39,499 nt of DNA, taken from contig JAPLFY010000136.1 in NCBI GenBank assembly GCA_026390435.1, positions 1 through 39,499 of the forward strand, read 5' to 3'. This document shows positions 8,009 through 16,420 of the stretch, piece after piece. Origin of the DNA: Pseudomonadota bacterium. Its GTDB lineage: Bacteria > Bdellovibrionota_B > Oligoflexia > Oligoflexales > CAIYRB01. Every line of letters starts with the position of its first letter. The first letter of the stretch is position 1. The notes below the pieces were generated by a model. That model ran no database searches. It saw only the letters and a list, made by a program, of their open reading frames with translations, and was not told the DNA's origin. Position numbers and translations under genes: made by a program.

Positions 8009-9002
8009 GCGGGCTGCGCCCCCCACCTTGCGGTGGCCTTGGTCCACTCCCGCCTTTGTCACTCCCCTGCTGTGAGTCCCGTCCGCGCCCCGGAACAGGC
8101 TCAGCACCTTCGTCACCAAGAGCAGATAACGCAGCGAAATCAATACCTTCGCCCCATGATTCCGCTTCGCTGGAGTCGTCCGTGGTGGTCTCAGTTCCGG
8201 CCTCAACCACTTCCATCTGGGCAACAGAAACAGTCACTTGCCGCCCTTCCGCAGTCTCGATCACGACAATTTGATTGAGGATGTCACCTTTGATGATATT
8301 GCCAATCTCACCGTCTTCTAAAGAACGGACGCGCGTGCCGCGCGGCGGTAATTTGCTCCTGAGCTCAGTGTACAGGTCGTTCTCGTAAGATAGACAGCAA
8401 AGCAATCTGCCGCAGCCACCGGAGACCTTACTTGGATTCAAGGCTAGATTTTGATTCTTCGCCATCTTGATCGAGACCGGCACAAACTCGCGCAGAAAGC
8501 TCGAGCAGCAAAACTCCCGGCCGCAGATGCCGATACCACCGACTAGTTTAGCCTCGTCACGAGCACCCACTTGCTTTAGCTCAACTCGGGCCTTAAGTCC
8601 GGTCGCTAGATCTTTCACTAAATCGCGAAAATCAACCCGCCCAGGTGCGGCGAAATAAATGATCACCTTGTTGCCGCCAAACTGTACTTCGCTCTCCAGT
8701 ACAGTCATTTTCAAACCAAGAAGGTCTGCCCGCGAGCGCGCATACTTGACAGCATCTTCGGGGGTAAGCTTGCGCGTTTCATCAAGGTCACGACGCGTTG
8801 CCAGTCGGGTGATGGTCTTCAAATCTTTGGTGTCAGTGGCTTCAAAAGCGAAGCGCACCAGTGCTACCTTCGCCAGGCTAGGCCCACGCTCGGTATCCAC
8901 CACCACATCATCGCCAACCCTAAGGTCGCTCTCGCCAGCAGCAAACTCATAAATGCGCCCGGCGCGACGAAACTGAACTCCGACTATATTGATCCCGTCC
9001 AT
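7998..9002 (-). CDS. ricT: PSP1-domain protein RicT (YaaT)
   Basis: A 334-residue cytoplasmic protein with a full PSP1 domain. Six conserved cysteines are visible in two clusters, GICGREFCC (Cys160, 165, 166) and GGCGRLLCC (Cys197, 202, 203). In Bacillus, YaaT/RicT binds iron-sulfur clusters with RicA and RicF and promotes RNase Y-dependent mRNA maturation; whether those partners exist here cannot be seen. The C-terminal 70 residues are acidic, then Gly/Arg-rich and likely disordered. It begins 12 bases after holB, keeping the tmk-holB-yaaT order known from Firmicutes. Confidence 0.85.
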   Translation of the reverse strand: MDGINIVGVQFRRAGRIYEFAAGESDLRVGDDVVVDTERGPSLAKVALVRFAFEATDTKDLKTITRLATRRDLDETRKLTPEDAVKYARSRADLLGLKMTVLESEVQFGGNKVIIYFAAPGRVDFRDLVKDLATGLKARVELKQVGARDEAKLVGGIGICGREFCCSSFLREFVPVSIKMAKNQNLALNPSKVSGGCGRLLCCLSYENDLYTELRSKLPPRGTRVRSLEDGEIGNIIKGDILNQIVVIETAEGRQVTVSVAQMEVVEAGTETTTDDSSEAESWGEGIDFAALSALGDEGAEPVPGRGRDSQQGSDKGGSGPRPPQGGGRSPRGR

Positions 9003-9014
9003 TCACATCCACCT

Positions 9015-10007
9015 TTATGACCGTTGGGTCAAAGCTAGGGCCTCTGCTAATAACTGCGCATTCAAGGGCACCCGCGCCCCCCGTGCTAGTCCGCGTGCGC
9101 GCCGCAGTAAATCGCGCCGCTGTGTTCTTGCCAGCACCCCTGAGTCGGGAACGACACCGGATGCTATGAGTTTACGATAGTACTGATTCAAATATACATC
9201 CCACTGTTCTACCAGCTGGGCTGCACTGCGCCCTTGCTGCCTCGTACAGGTCTCAGCCCATTCTATCATCTCAGCAGCTGTAGCAGTTTGCGGCAACAAA
9301 GAAAAATCATCGCCCTTTTGCTCGGCTGCCGACGAAAGCTCACGCCAAGCCATCCCTGGAGACAAGGCCGAGCGCTTCAGTAACCCCTCGAGCTCAGCTA
9401 ACGGCAACGGTGGCAGACCCGCTGCCGCTGATTCCTTGGCTAACCACGGTAAGCTCAATGCCAGCGGTGGTGGCGGCAGGTGCCAACGCACAAGCCTGGA
9501 AAGGATTGTGGGGAGGACCGCTCCCACGCGACTGGTGCTAAGGAAAAGTCGCGCTCCTGGTGGCGGTTCTTCAATGACCTTAAGCAACCGATTGGCTGCA
9601 GCTTCAGTTAAGCGGTCTGCATCGACCAGTACTACCGTCCGGTAACGGGTGCCTGGTCCCGGACTTAGCGCCAGGTGATCTTGGAGTTTGCAGGCATCAT
9701 CGGTAAGAAAAGCGGCTCCGTCGTCCACCTCCATCCACAACACTTCCGGGTGCCTGCCACTGAGTAGGTATCGACACTGAACGCACTCGCCACAGGCTGT
9801 CCCAACTTCGCAATAATGCATGGCCGTGAGAGCCGCCAATAGCGACCGCTTACCGATACCGGCTCGCCCCACCAACAAGAGTGGCGAAGGCAACCGTTCA
9901 CGCTGCACAAGCTCTTGCCAAGTATTCAGCACTTGATCGAAGCCAAAGAGGCCTCGCCACACCGGCAGCGGTCCTAGCGCCTCACTAAGGTCGTCAGACT
10001 TGGCCAA
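9015..10007 (-). CDS. holB: DNA polymerase III delta' subunit
   Basis: A 330-residue clamp-loader AAA+ protein. P-loop-like GRAGIGKRS (about 47-55) has Arg where Ser/Thr is usual, so it may not hydrolyse ATP, as is common for delta'. A zinc-type set of four cysteines (Cys66, 72, 75, 78) follows, then VDADRLTEAAANRLLKVIEE, and STSR with a downstream Arg, the sensor/arginine-finger region. It opens the sliding clamp with delta and gamma/tau. It overlaps the end of tmk by 14 bases and precedes ricT by 12, so the three are one operon. Confidence 0.88.
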   Translation of the reverse strand: MAKSDDLSEALGPLPVWRGLFGFDQVLNTWQELVQRERLPSPLLLVGRAGIGKRSLLAALTAMHYCEVGTACGECVQCRYLLSGRHPEVLWMEVDDGAAFLTDDACKLQDHLALSPGPGTRYRTVVLVDADRLTEAAANRLLKVIEEPPPGARLFLSTSRVGAVLPTILSRLVRWHLPPPPLALSLPWLAKESAAAGLPPLPLAELEGLLKRSALSPGMAWRELSSAAEQKGDDFSLLPQTATAAEMIEWAETCTRQQGRSAAQLVEQWDVYLNQYYRKLIASGVVPDSGVLARTQRRDLLRRARGLARGARVPLNAQLLAEALALTQRS

Positions 10008-10665
10008 AGCGCGCCTCCAGCTCGGCCAACGCAGCGGCTACCATGGCTTCCGTGGTGAGTCCGGCATCTATGCGCACGTGACCATTGGGGTCACGCTTCA
10101 ACAGTTCTGAGTAAGCCAGCCGACGACGCTCGTGATCTTGAGCTTTAACCCCGTCGTAGCGCTCGATAGCGTCTTGTTGATCGCTCACACGCTGACCGAG
10201 GCGACTAAGTGACACACTAACGGGACAATCTAGAACAAACGTAAGGTCTGGACGTAAGCCGGCAGTAGAAATCTCGATCAGTTGCTCTGTCACTACCGGC
10301 GAAAGCCCCCCCAACACACCCTGATAAACTCGAGTAGAGTCGGCAAAACGGTCGCAAAGTACCCACTTGCCTGCCGCCAGCGCTGGCCGGATGACTCGGT
10401 CACAGTGTTGAGCCCGCCCTGCTGAAACCATTAACGCTTCCGTGACAATGCTGAGTGGCTCATCGCCCGGAGGCTTAGCAAACAGCGCCCGCAGGGCATC
10501 AGCGACCGGGGTTCCACCAGGCTCACGACTCGTGATCAAGGTCCGACCGCTGGCTCGTAAATGCTCAGCAAGGCTGCGGACAAACGAGGACTTACCTACC
10601 CCCTCGCCTCCCTCAACTGCAATAAATCGCCCCAGTTGAACCCGCTCTTTCAATCTATAACTCAT
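9994..10665 (-). CDS. tmk: Thymidylate kinase
   Basis: A 223-residue dTMP kinase that makes dTDP for DNA synthesis. The P-loop EGGEGVGKSS (about 18-27), REPGGTP (47-53) and DRFADS (105-110) are all in place, and the length is normal for bacterial Tmk. First gene of the minus-strand operon tmk-holB-ricT-thioredoxin-like. A TTGACC-N17-TAATGT promoter lies just upstream, leaving a leader of about 20 bases; the ribosome site is weak. Confidence 0.93.
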   Translation of the reverse strand: MSYRLKERVQLGRFIAVEGGEGVGKSSFVRSLAEHLRASGRTLITSREPGGTPVADALRALFAKPPGDEPLSIVTEALMVSAGRAQHCDRVIRPALAAGKWVLCDRFADSTRVYQGVLGGLSPVVTEQLIEISTAGLRPDLTFVLDCPVSVSLSRLGQRVSDQQDAIERYDGVKAQDHERRRLAYSELLKRDPNGHVRIDAGLTTEAMVAAALAELEARFGQV

Positions 10666-10689
10666 TAAGATATTTAAAAAATCCTCTGA

Positions 10690-10718
10690 ACATTAGCAGC
10701 CAAACCAAAGCTGGTCAA
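10690..10718 (-). promoter_or_regulatory. Sigma70-type promoter of the tmk operon
   Basis: On the minus strand TTGACC (10718-10713) and TAATGT (10695-10690) are spaced by 17 bases, about 25 bases before the tmk ATG. The position fits a short leader. Confidence 0.6.
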
Positions 10719-10896
10719 GGAATCCGCCCGAAAGTCCGCCGTGAAGCTAAGGGTTTTATCAGCTTAGTCCCGTACCCGGTAGCCATGGCCCGCATTTAAA
10801 CGTCTGAGTCCTCTCACTTTTCCAACTCAAGCGCCGATAGCTACGTCGAGGGTGTTTAAGTATCACCCAATGGTCTTATAGCCAATCGGAACAGGC

Positions 10897-12795
10897 ATGA
10901 GCGAAATGTCGCGCTACATTCTAGCTAAAAAAATCGCCCGCGGCGGTATGGCGGAGATTTTTCTTGGCAAACAAGTAGGCGAAGACGGCTTCCAGCGACT
11001 GGTTGCGATCAAACGGATCCTTCCTCATTACTCTCAAGACCAAGAATTCATGCAAATGTTCCGCGACGAGGCGCACATCTGTAAGCGCCTACAGCACGGT
11101 AATATTGTGCGGGTTGAGGACTTTGAACAGGTTGATGGCTCGTATGCAATCATCATGGAGTTCGTCGATGGCGCCGATGTGCGGACCCTGCTTCATGCCG
11201 TAGAGCAAAGTCGCCAGAAACTGCCAGTGCCGATGGCCTGTTTCATCATTGCCGAATGCGCCCGCGGTCTGCACTATGCTCACACTAAAACCGACGAGAT
11301 TTCGCAACAACCCCTGGGTATTGTCCACCGGGATATCTCGCCACAGAACATTCTGGTGAGCTTTGAGGGCGAGATCAAGGTTACGGACTTTGGCATCGCC
11401 GATGCTGAAAGCAAGTTGACCGACACGAGGCCTGGCGTCGTCAAAGGCAAGTATTCCTACATGAGTCCCGAGCAGATCAGCGCCAAACCAGTGGATCAGC
11501 GCACAGATATCTTTGCTCTGTCGATTGTGTTTTGGGAAATGCTGGCGATGCGTCGACTGTTTCAGGGTGAGAACGAAGTCGACACCATTACCAAAGTCAA
11601 AAACTGCCGCATCGACTTCGAACTACGCCAACTAAATCCAGAAGTGGATGAAGAGCTTGATGCGATCATCAAGAAGGGTCTAGCTCGTGACCCGAAAAAA
11701 CGCTACCGCACCGCTGCCGACCTAGAGAAAGAACTGCGTCGCTATATGAGCCGACGCCATCCCGAATTTACTCCCGAGGATCTCGGAAATTTCCTCAAGA
11801 AAGTCATGGAAAATCGCCGGACCGAATCTGCGGCCGAAATTAAGCGGACCCTGACCGAGACCAATCTAAGGCCTGGACGAAAAACCAACACCAGCTCCAC
11901 GACACCGCTCGCCCCCGGTACTGATGGTAACAACTCAGACCAAGGACGGCCGCGCGACATTGAATTTGATGGGAAGAGCTCACCCGGGTTTGCCATTCGC
12001 AGTCAATTACCTCAGCCCCTGTCGGGTACCGGCAAGAGTCTACTCCCGAACTCCCTGAAAGTGTCGCCGGGCCTGGTCAGACCACATGCTGGTGCTGCTG
12101 CACCCGCTCGCGCTGGCGCACCGCGGCAAGTGAATAACCCAGTACATGGTGGGAGCCCACTTTTCCGCAGACCGCGCAGACAAAGCTTCGCTGCGCCTTT
12201 GGTAGCGATCTTATTTGCAGCAGCATTATTTTTTGTCGGTGCCAGGGCTTACACTAGCCTTACCGCGCAGTACCGACTAGCGACTGTGCAAATCAGAACG
12301 CAACCCAGGTTTGTTCGCCTAACTGTTGGTGACACGCCCATCGAAGGCAGTCACTACGTCGACACGACAGCCAACAAATTCTACGAACTGCATTTGCCGC
12401 CGGGCCCTCACACGCTGCTGATATCCCGCGCCGGATTTGCGCCGGTACGGCACAAATTCACGGTGAAAGGTGGCGAACGTCAGATCAAAGATGACATCGT
12501 GCTAAGGCCCGAAGGCGCGGTGGCAGCGGTGAAAATTTTTGTAAAAGGTATGAATAAAAACGCAGTAGTTAGTATCAATTCTGGCTATTTCCGGTCCAAC
12601 TTCAAAGCCAATCAACGCGAGCCGATTTTGGCTAAGGACCTGCGACTTGGACCAAATTATGAAGTGAAGGTGACACCAAGCAGCGATCATGAGCGAGAGT
12701 TTAAATGTAGTTTTAATCCCAGGTCCACTTCATGGCTAACGCCGGACGAGCTTACGATCGACATGAAAGATCGCAAATGCTCGATCCAACGGTAG
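10897..12795 (+). CDS. Ser/Thr protein kinase with membrane anchor and PEGA domain
   Basis: A 632-residue receptor-like kinase. The Hanks-type kinase domain (about 5-285) has GGMAEIF in the glycine loop, catalytic Lys39, HRD (144-146), DFG (164-166) and MSPEQ. A Pro/Ser-rich linker leads to one membrane helix (about 431-449), then an external PEGA-like domain (about 462-535) and a further C-terminal part with two cysteines. Kinases of this type sense envelope state and phosphorylate cytoplasmic targets. The next gene starts nine bases after the stop and also has a PEGA-type domain. Divergent to tmk; the ribosome site is GGAACAGG. Confidence 0.9.
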   Translation: MSEMSRYILAKKIARGGMAEIFLGKQVGEDGFQRLVAIKRILPHYSQDQEFMQMFRDEAHICKRLQHGNIVRVEDFEQVDGSYAIIMEFVDGADVRTLLHAVEQSRQKLPVPMACFIIAECARGLHYAHTKTDEISQQPLGIVHRDISPQNILVSFEGEIKVTDFGIADAESKLTDTRPGVVKGKYSYMSPEQISAKPVDQRTDIFALSIVFWEMLAMRRLFQGENEVDTITKVKNCRIDFELRQLNPEVDEELDAIIKKGLARDPKKRYRTAADLEKELRRYMSRRHPEFTPEDLGNFLKKVMENRRTESAAEIKRTLTETNLRPGRKTNTSSTTPLAPGTDGNNSDQGRPRDIEFDGKSSPGFAIRSQLPQPLSGTGKSLLPNSLKVSPGLVRPHAGAAAPARAGAPRQVNNPVHGGSPLFRRPRRQSFAAPLVAILFAAALFFVGARAYTSLTAQYRLATVQIRTQPRFVRLTVGDTPIEGSHYVDTTANKFYELHLPPGPHTLLISRAGFAPVRHKFTVKGGERQIKDDIVLRPEGAVAAVKIFVKGMNKNAVVSINSGYFRSNFKANQREPILAKDLRLGPNYEVKVTPSSDHEREFKCSFNPRSTSWLTPDELTIDMKDRKCSIQR

Positions 12796-12803
12796 GGGTC
12801 GCC

Positions 12804-13463
12804 ATGAAGCGCCGGACACGGAGGTTGACGATCATATCCATCACGGCTTGTGTGTGGACTGCCGTCATATTTGTTGGGTCGGGTAAACAGCAACTCTTGG
12901 CGCGTGCCTCGGCAACTCTAAACATTGAAACCGAGCCGATGAGCGTGCGCATCAGTGTGGATTCAGACAAAGCCGAGAATGGTGGCTACATTGATACTCC
13001 GACGCAGATCATGCTGCATCCAGGCAGGCATAAACTAAAGATTTCTCGCGACGGCTTTGTTACCCAGCAGCTCACGATTGACGCTGAAGCAGGCGATGCC
13101 GTGAACATGGACGATATCATGCTCGTACGCATAGCCGGGGCTCCCCTTGCAAGCGTCGAGATAACTAGCGAAGATATCCCCCTAAACTGTGAAATCGATG
13201 ACGGATTAGCCCGCGGCGTCACGCCGCTGACCGCGCCAGACTTACTGGCAGGACAGCCACACCAGCTGAGCTGCTACCCTAAATGGCCCAGCCGCGAGGG
13301 CGCCGCTAAATGCAAGTTTACCCCCACCTCAACTGGAACTGGAACTGGAACTGGAACTGGAACTGGAACTGGAACTGGGGACGTCGCAGTGGCCCATCTT
13401 AAGCTCAAGACCAAGAACGGTAAGCTCAAAATCAGCGGCTGCGACCGACGCACCAGCCCGTAA
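12804..13463 (+). CDS. Small membrane-anchored PEGA-domain protein
   Basis: A 219-residue protein. Start at ATG 12804 (GGGG upstream) gives a basic N-terminus and one membrane helix or signal (about 9-28). A PEGA-like domain follows (about 40-110), with HPGRHKLKISRDGF matching the PEGA hairpin core. The C-terminal part carries cysteines (LNCEID, LSCYP, KCKF, SGCD), similar in layout to the tail of the kinase just upstream, and includes a Thr-Gly run coded by a hexanucleotide repeat. The nine-base spacing implies an operon and a shared envelope role, perhaps kinase partner or ligand sensor. Function unknown. Confidence 0.7.
   Translation: MKRRTRRLTIISITACVWTAVIFVGSGKQQLLARASATLNIETEPMSVRISVDSDKAENGGYIDTPTQIMLHPGRHKLKISRDGFVTQQLTIDAEAGDAVNMDDIMLVRIAGAPLASVEITSEDIPLNCEIDDGLARGVTPLTAPDLLAGQPHQLSCYPKWPSREGAAKCKFTPTSTGTGTGTGTGTGTGTGDVAVAHLKLKTKNGKLKISGCDRRTSP
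13331..13378 (+). repeat. (AACTGG)8 hexanucleotide repeat in coding sequence
   Basis: Eight perfect copies of AACTGG encode alternating Thr-Gly in the small PEGA protein. Six-base units keep the frame, so slippage changes only the linker length. Confidence 0.95.
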
Positions 13464-13529
13464 TCAGTTTCCAGCGCTTTCGCATGAGACACTATTTCGC
13501 CGCCAGACCACCCACCTACCGGGCTTGGG

Positions 13530-13558
13530 TTGACAGCAGCGTACCGCCCCATTTAACC
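13530..13558 (+). promoter_or_regulatory. Candidate promoter of xseAB
   Basis: A perfect TTGACA (13530-13535) is followed after 16-17 bases by TTTAAC/TTAACC (13552-13558), about 35 bases before the xseA start. Confidence 0.4.
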
Positions 13559-13592
13559 TCGCTGGGTTTCGACTCCGGCAGGGGACTTGCGT

Positions 13593-15227
13593 TTGAGCCT
13601 TCACTATCGCCAACACGGCAGTGCCATCGTCATTATTGGCAATACCTACGCCTATCGTGACCAGCTGAAGACGCTGGGCGCTCGGTATAATGGTAGCGAC
13701 CGTAATTGGCGCGTGCCTTTCACACCGGCCAACCTAGCCTCAGTCGCTGAACTTTGCACCAAGGCCGGCGGCGGCAGCTTGGGCACCGCACCCAGTGTTG
13801 AGCTGACTCTCCCGCAGAGCAGTCCACTCCCAGCTATGGCTGAGCACACCCGCACCATCATCGAAGGCACCCAGTCAGCAGATCCCAGCCTCACCATTCG
13901 GCAGTTGATGGAGCAAGTTGACCTCGCCATTACCCAAGCTTTTCCGCAAACCGTCTGGGTGACTGGAGAGGTGCAAAACTTAAGTCGCAAAGGCACAGGC
14001 ATCTTTTTTGATCTGGCCGAAGCTAGGACTGGTGCCCATGCTAACGCCACTGTCACTGTGCGCAGCATCATCTGGGGCAATGCCCTAGCAACGATGCAGG
14101 CCCGCCGCGGCGCAGATAAATTAGCAGAGGTGCTCCAGGAAGGTCTGCAGCTCCGCTGCTTATGCCAAGTCCAGCTCTATAAAGACCGTGGCAGTCTCAC
14201 CCTGCTCATCTCAGATATCGATCCCACGTTCACCAAAGGAGCACTGGCTCTGGCTCGCGAGCGCCTGCTCAAAGAGTTACGCGCCAAAGGCCTCGACCAG
14301 GCCAACAAGCGGCTCGATCTACCGCCCTTTCCGCTCCGTATTGGGCTCATCAGCTCTGAGGGCTCTAGGGCGCAATCGGATTTTCTCGACCAGCTGGACT
14401 GCCTTAACTATCCAGGGGAAGTGCTGTTTTGCCCGGCCACTATGCAGGGGGAGCAGGTGCCGCGGCAAGTGGTCGCAGCACTGACTTTGCTGATCCAACA
14501 CGGTTGTGATCTGGTCGTCATTACACGTGGCGGCGGCAGTGCCGCCGACCTGCGCTGGTTTGATGCACCTGAAATTGCCTATGCAATTGCTGCAGCGAGC
14601 GTCCCAGTGATAGCCGCGATCGGCCATCACGATGACGTTTGCGTCGCTGAGGAAATCTGCCACCTCAGGCAGAAAACCCCCACCGCTGCGGCAGACTTTG
14701 TCGTTAGTATTTGCCTAGATACCAGGGCGCGTATCGACAGCATGGCTGCCGGCCTAGCCAACTTGCTGGGACAGCGCCTTAGTGAGGTCAGTTTATTATC
14801 TGCAGCTTTGATCGGACGCCTGCATGCCGCAGCAGAACGTGGATTAGACAGCCGTTCGCTGATGCTCAATCAGCTGGGCAACCATTTACAACGGACCGCC
14901 ACATCCCGTATCAACACCACGATGAGCCACCTTAGCGACTTCAAATCAAGGTTCAATATCGCTGCCGAGCGCCACCTTGGCAGCTTTGCAACGCGTTTGG
15001 CCGAGATGCTTGGGGCACTGCAGCGGCGAGATCCGACCGCCTGGCTGAGCCAAGGGTGGACTAGACTCAGCGGGGCCGATGGGCCCATCACCAGCTGTGA
15101 GCAAGTAGCCTTGGGAGAATCCGTCAAAGCCAGACTAGCCGATGGTTGGCTCAACTTAAGTGTCCAAGAAAAGCTACCGCGGGCTCGCCCACAAACAAAT
15201 ACCCATACTCCGGAGGCCTTGCCATGA
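13593..15227 (+). CDS. xseA: Exodeoxyribonuclease VII large subunit with extra N-terminal module
   Basis: A 544-residue nuclease subunit that with XseB degrades single-stranded DNA. The core holds the OB domain (about 100-210), then VITRGGGSAADL (about 310-320) and GHHDD (about 345-349, canonical GHExD; the His and last Asp are kept), RQKTPTAAAD and a long coiled-coil region. The first 60-70 residues are unusual: GNTYAYRDQLKTLGARYNG...WRVPF resembles the small 'fold-back' module seen before DNA-processing domains in other proteins. Start TTG 13593 has AGGGG seven bases upstream; another TTG at 13587 is possible. The stop overlaps the xseB ATG as ATGA. Confidence 0.88.
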   Translation: MSLHYRQHGSAIVIIGNTYAYRDQLKTLGARYNGSDRNWRVPFTPANLASVAELCTKAGGGSLGTAPSVELTLPQSSPLPAMAEHTRTIIEGTQSADPSLTIRQLMEQVDLAITQAFPQTVWVTGEVQNLSRKGTGIFFDLAEARTGAHANATVTVRSIIWGNALATMQARRGADKLAEVLQEGLQLRCLCQVQLYKDRGSLTLLISDIDPTFTKGALALARERLLKELRAKGLDQANKRLDLPPFPLRIGLISSEGSRAQSDFLDQLDCLNYPGEVLFCPATMQGEQVPRQVVAALTLLIQHGCDLVVITRGGGSAADLRWFDAPEIAYAIAAASVPVIAAIGHHDDVCVAEEICHLRQKTPTAAADFVVSICLDTRARIDSMAAGLANLLGQRLSEVSLLSAALIGRLHAAAERGLDSRSLMLNQLGNHLQRTATSRINTTMSHLSDFKSRFNIAAERHLGSFATRLAEMLGALQRRDPTAWLSQGWTRLSGADGPITSCEQVALGESVKARLADGWLNLSVQEKLPRARPQTNTHTPEALP

Positions 15228-15457
15228 CAGAGTCCAGTGAGAAAGTTAAAAAAAACAAAGCCACAACTGAATCCGCAACCTATAAAGGGATGCTGAGCGA
15301 AGTGGAAAACCTAGTCAAAGAAGTAGGTCAGCCAGATCTTGATCTAGACGACATGGTCACGAAAATAGAACGCGGCTACAACCTAATCAAGGCCATGCGC
15401 ACACGCCTAGAGACAACTAAACAAAAAGTCGAACAACTCCGCCTCGATTTTGAGTGA
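15224..15457 (+). CDS. xseB: Exodeoxyribonuclease VII small subunit
   Basis: A 77-residue protein, normal for XseB. The start is ATG 15224 with GGAGG upstream, in a 4-base overlap with the xseA stop. The sequence is a helical hairpin with MLSEVENLVKEV, DLDLDDMVTKIERGYNLIK and a charged C-terminal helix, the pattern of the small subunits that coat the XseA coiled coil. The N-terminal 20 residues are Lys/Glu/Thr-rich. Confidence 0.9.
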   Translation: MTESSEKVKKNKATTESATYKGMLSEVENLVKEVGQPDLDLDDMVTKIERGYNLIKAMRTRLETTKQKVEQLRLDFE

Positions 15458-15466
15458 GCGCTGCTT

Positions 15467-16396
15467 TTAGGGTCTGTGCTTCAGCGTGAATGCTCGGTGT
15501 ATCCGGGGGTCGCGAAAATCCTCGGGGATGGTCGACGCGGTAATGTCAGCCACCTCGTATTTCCGACTTAGGTTTTCATCCAACATGAAAACTTTCTTGT
15601 TAGTCGAGAAATAAAGTATTCCACCCGGAGCCGTCCAGGCCATCGCCAAATCAATCAAACGCCGATGATCGCGCTGAATATCCAGGACTCCAACCATACG
15701 TTTCGAGTTGGAAAATGTCGGCGGGTCGAGAAAAACGATGTCGTAAAGTGGATGCTCCGCGGGCCTTTGCTCGAGAAACTCCCTAGCATCTGCCCGAATA
15801 AATCCGTGCTTCGCGAGGTCAAGACCATTCGTCCGAAAATTGTCCTGCGCCCATTCTAAGTAAGTGGCAGATAGGTCGACGCTATCGGTGATCACACCGG
15901 CCTGCGCAGCAGCGACACTGACGCTGCCCGTGTAACAGAACAAATTAAGTAAACGAAGGCCAGACGGCAACTTACGAAACCGAGACCTTAGCGGCCGATG
16001 ATCGAGAAAAAGGCCGGTATCTAAATAATCGGTGAGGTTTACAAGATAACGACTCGACTCCTCCGCGACCACGAGCGGACGCCCCCCGTCACTCAGCTTG
16101 GTGTACTGCGCTGCACCAGGCATCCGCCGGCGCCCTTTAATGTGGACGAGTTCCGCTGGCATGCTCAAAGCGCCACTGACAACCGCCCGCAGTTCATCCT
16201 CCGCCGCGGCGCTGGCCTCACCGTCACGACGGTCATAAACCACGGCATGGGGGCCGTACAGATCGACGATAAAAGGCAACTCGGGGATATCCGCATCGTA
16301 AAGCCGAAATGCCTCAACATTCGCCTGCTTAGCCCAGCTACGGCGAGGTTTTAGGGATTTACGAAGACGGTTAGCAAACGCTGATAGATCATGCAT
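15467..16396 (-). CDS. rlmK: Stand-alone RlmK-like 23S rRNA methyltransferase
   Basis: A 309-residue SAM-dependent methyltransferase matching the C-terminal half of the gammaproteobacterial fusion RlmKL, which makes m7G2069 in 23S rRNA. Shared features from memory of that family are RLRKSLK at the start, RLYDADIPE, NLTDYLDTGLFLDHR, the SAM loop LNLFCYTGSVSV (about 150-161) and DPPTFSNSKRM (224-234). The THUMP and RlmL part is absent, so this is the K half as a separate gene. Convergent with xseB, ten bases apart. The exact target base is inferred. Confidence 0.78.
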   Translation of the reverse strand: MHDLSAFANRLRKSLKPRRSWAKQANVEAFRLYDADIPELPFIVDLYGPHAVVYDRRDGEASAAAEDELRAVVSGALSMPAELVHIKGRRRMPGAAQYTKLSDGGRPLVVAEESSRYLVNLTDYLDTGLFLDHRPLRSRFRKLPSGLRLLNLFCYTGSVSVAAAQAGVITDSVDLSATYLEWAQDNFRTNGLDLAKHGFIRADAREFLEQRPAEHPLYDIVFLDPPTFSNSKRMVGVLDIQRDHRRLIDLAMAWTAPGGILYFSTNKKVFMLDENLSRKYEVADITASTIPEDFRDPRIHRAFTLKHRP

Positions 16397-16420
16397 AAAA
16401 AGTCCAGACAGACCCGATTT

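Noticed and set aside
9015-10007. Defective P-loop in HolB as a novelty
   Set aside because: The delta' subunit often has an altered P-loop and need not hydrolyse ATP, so GKR is not remarkable.
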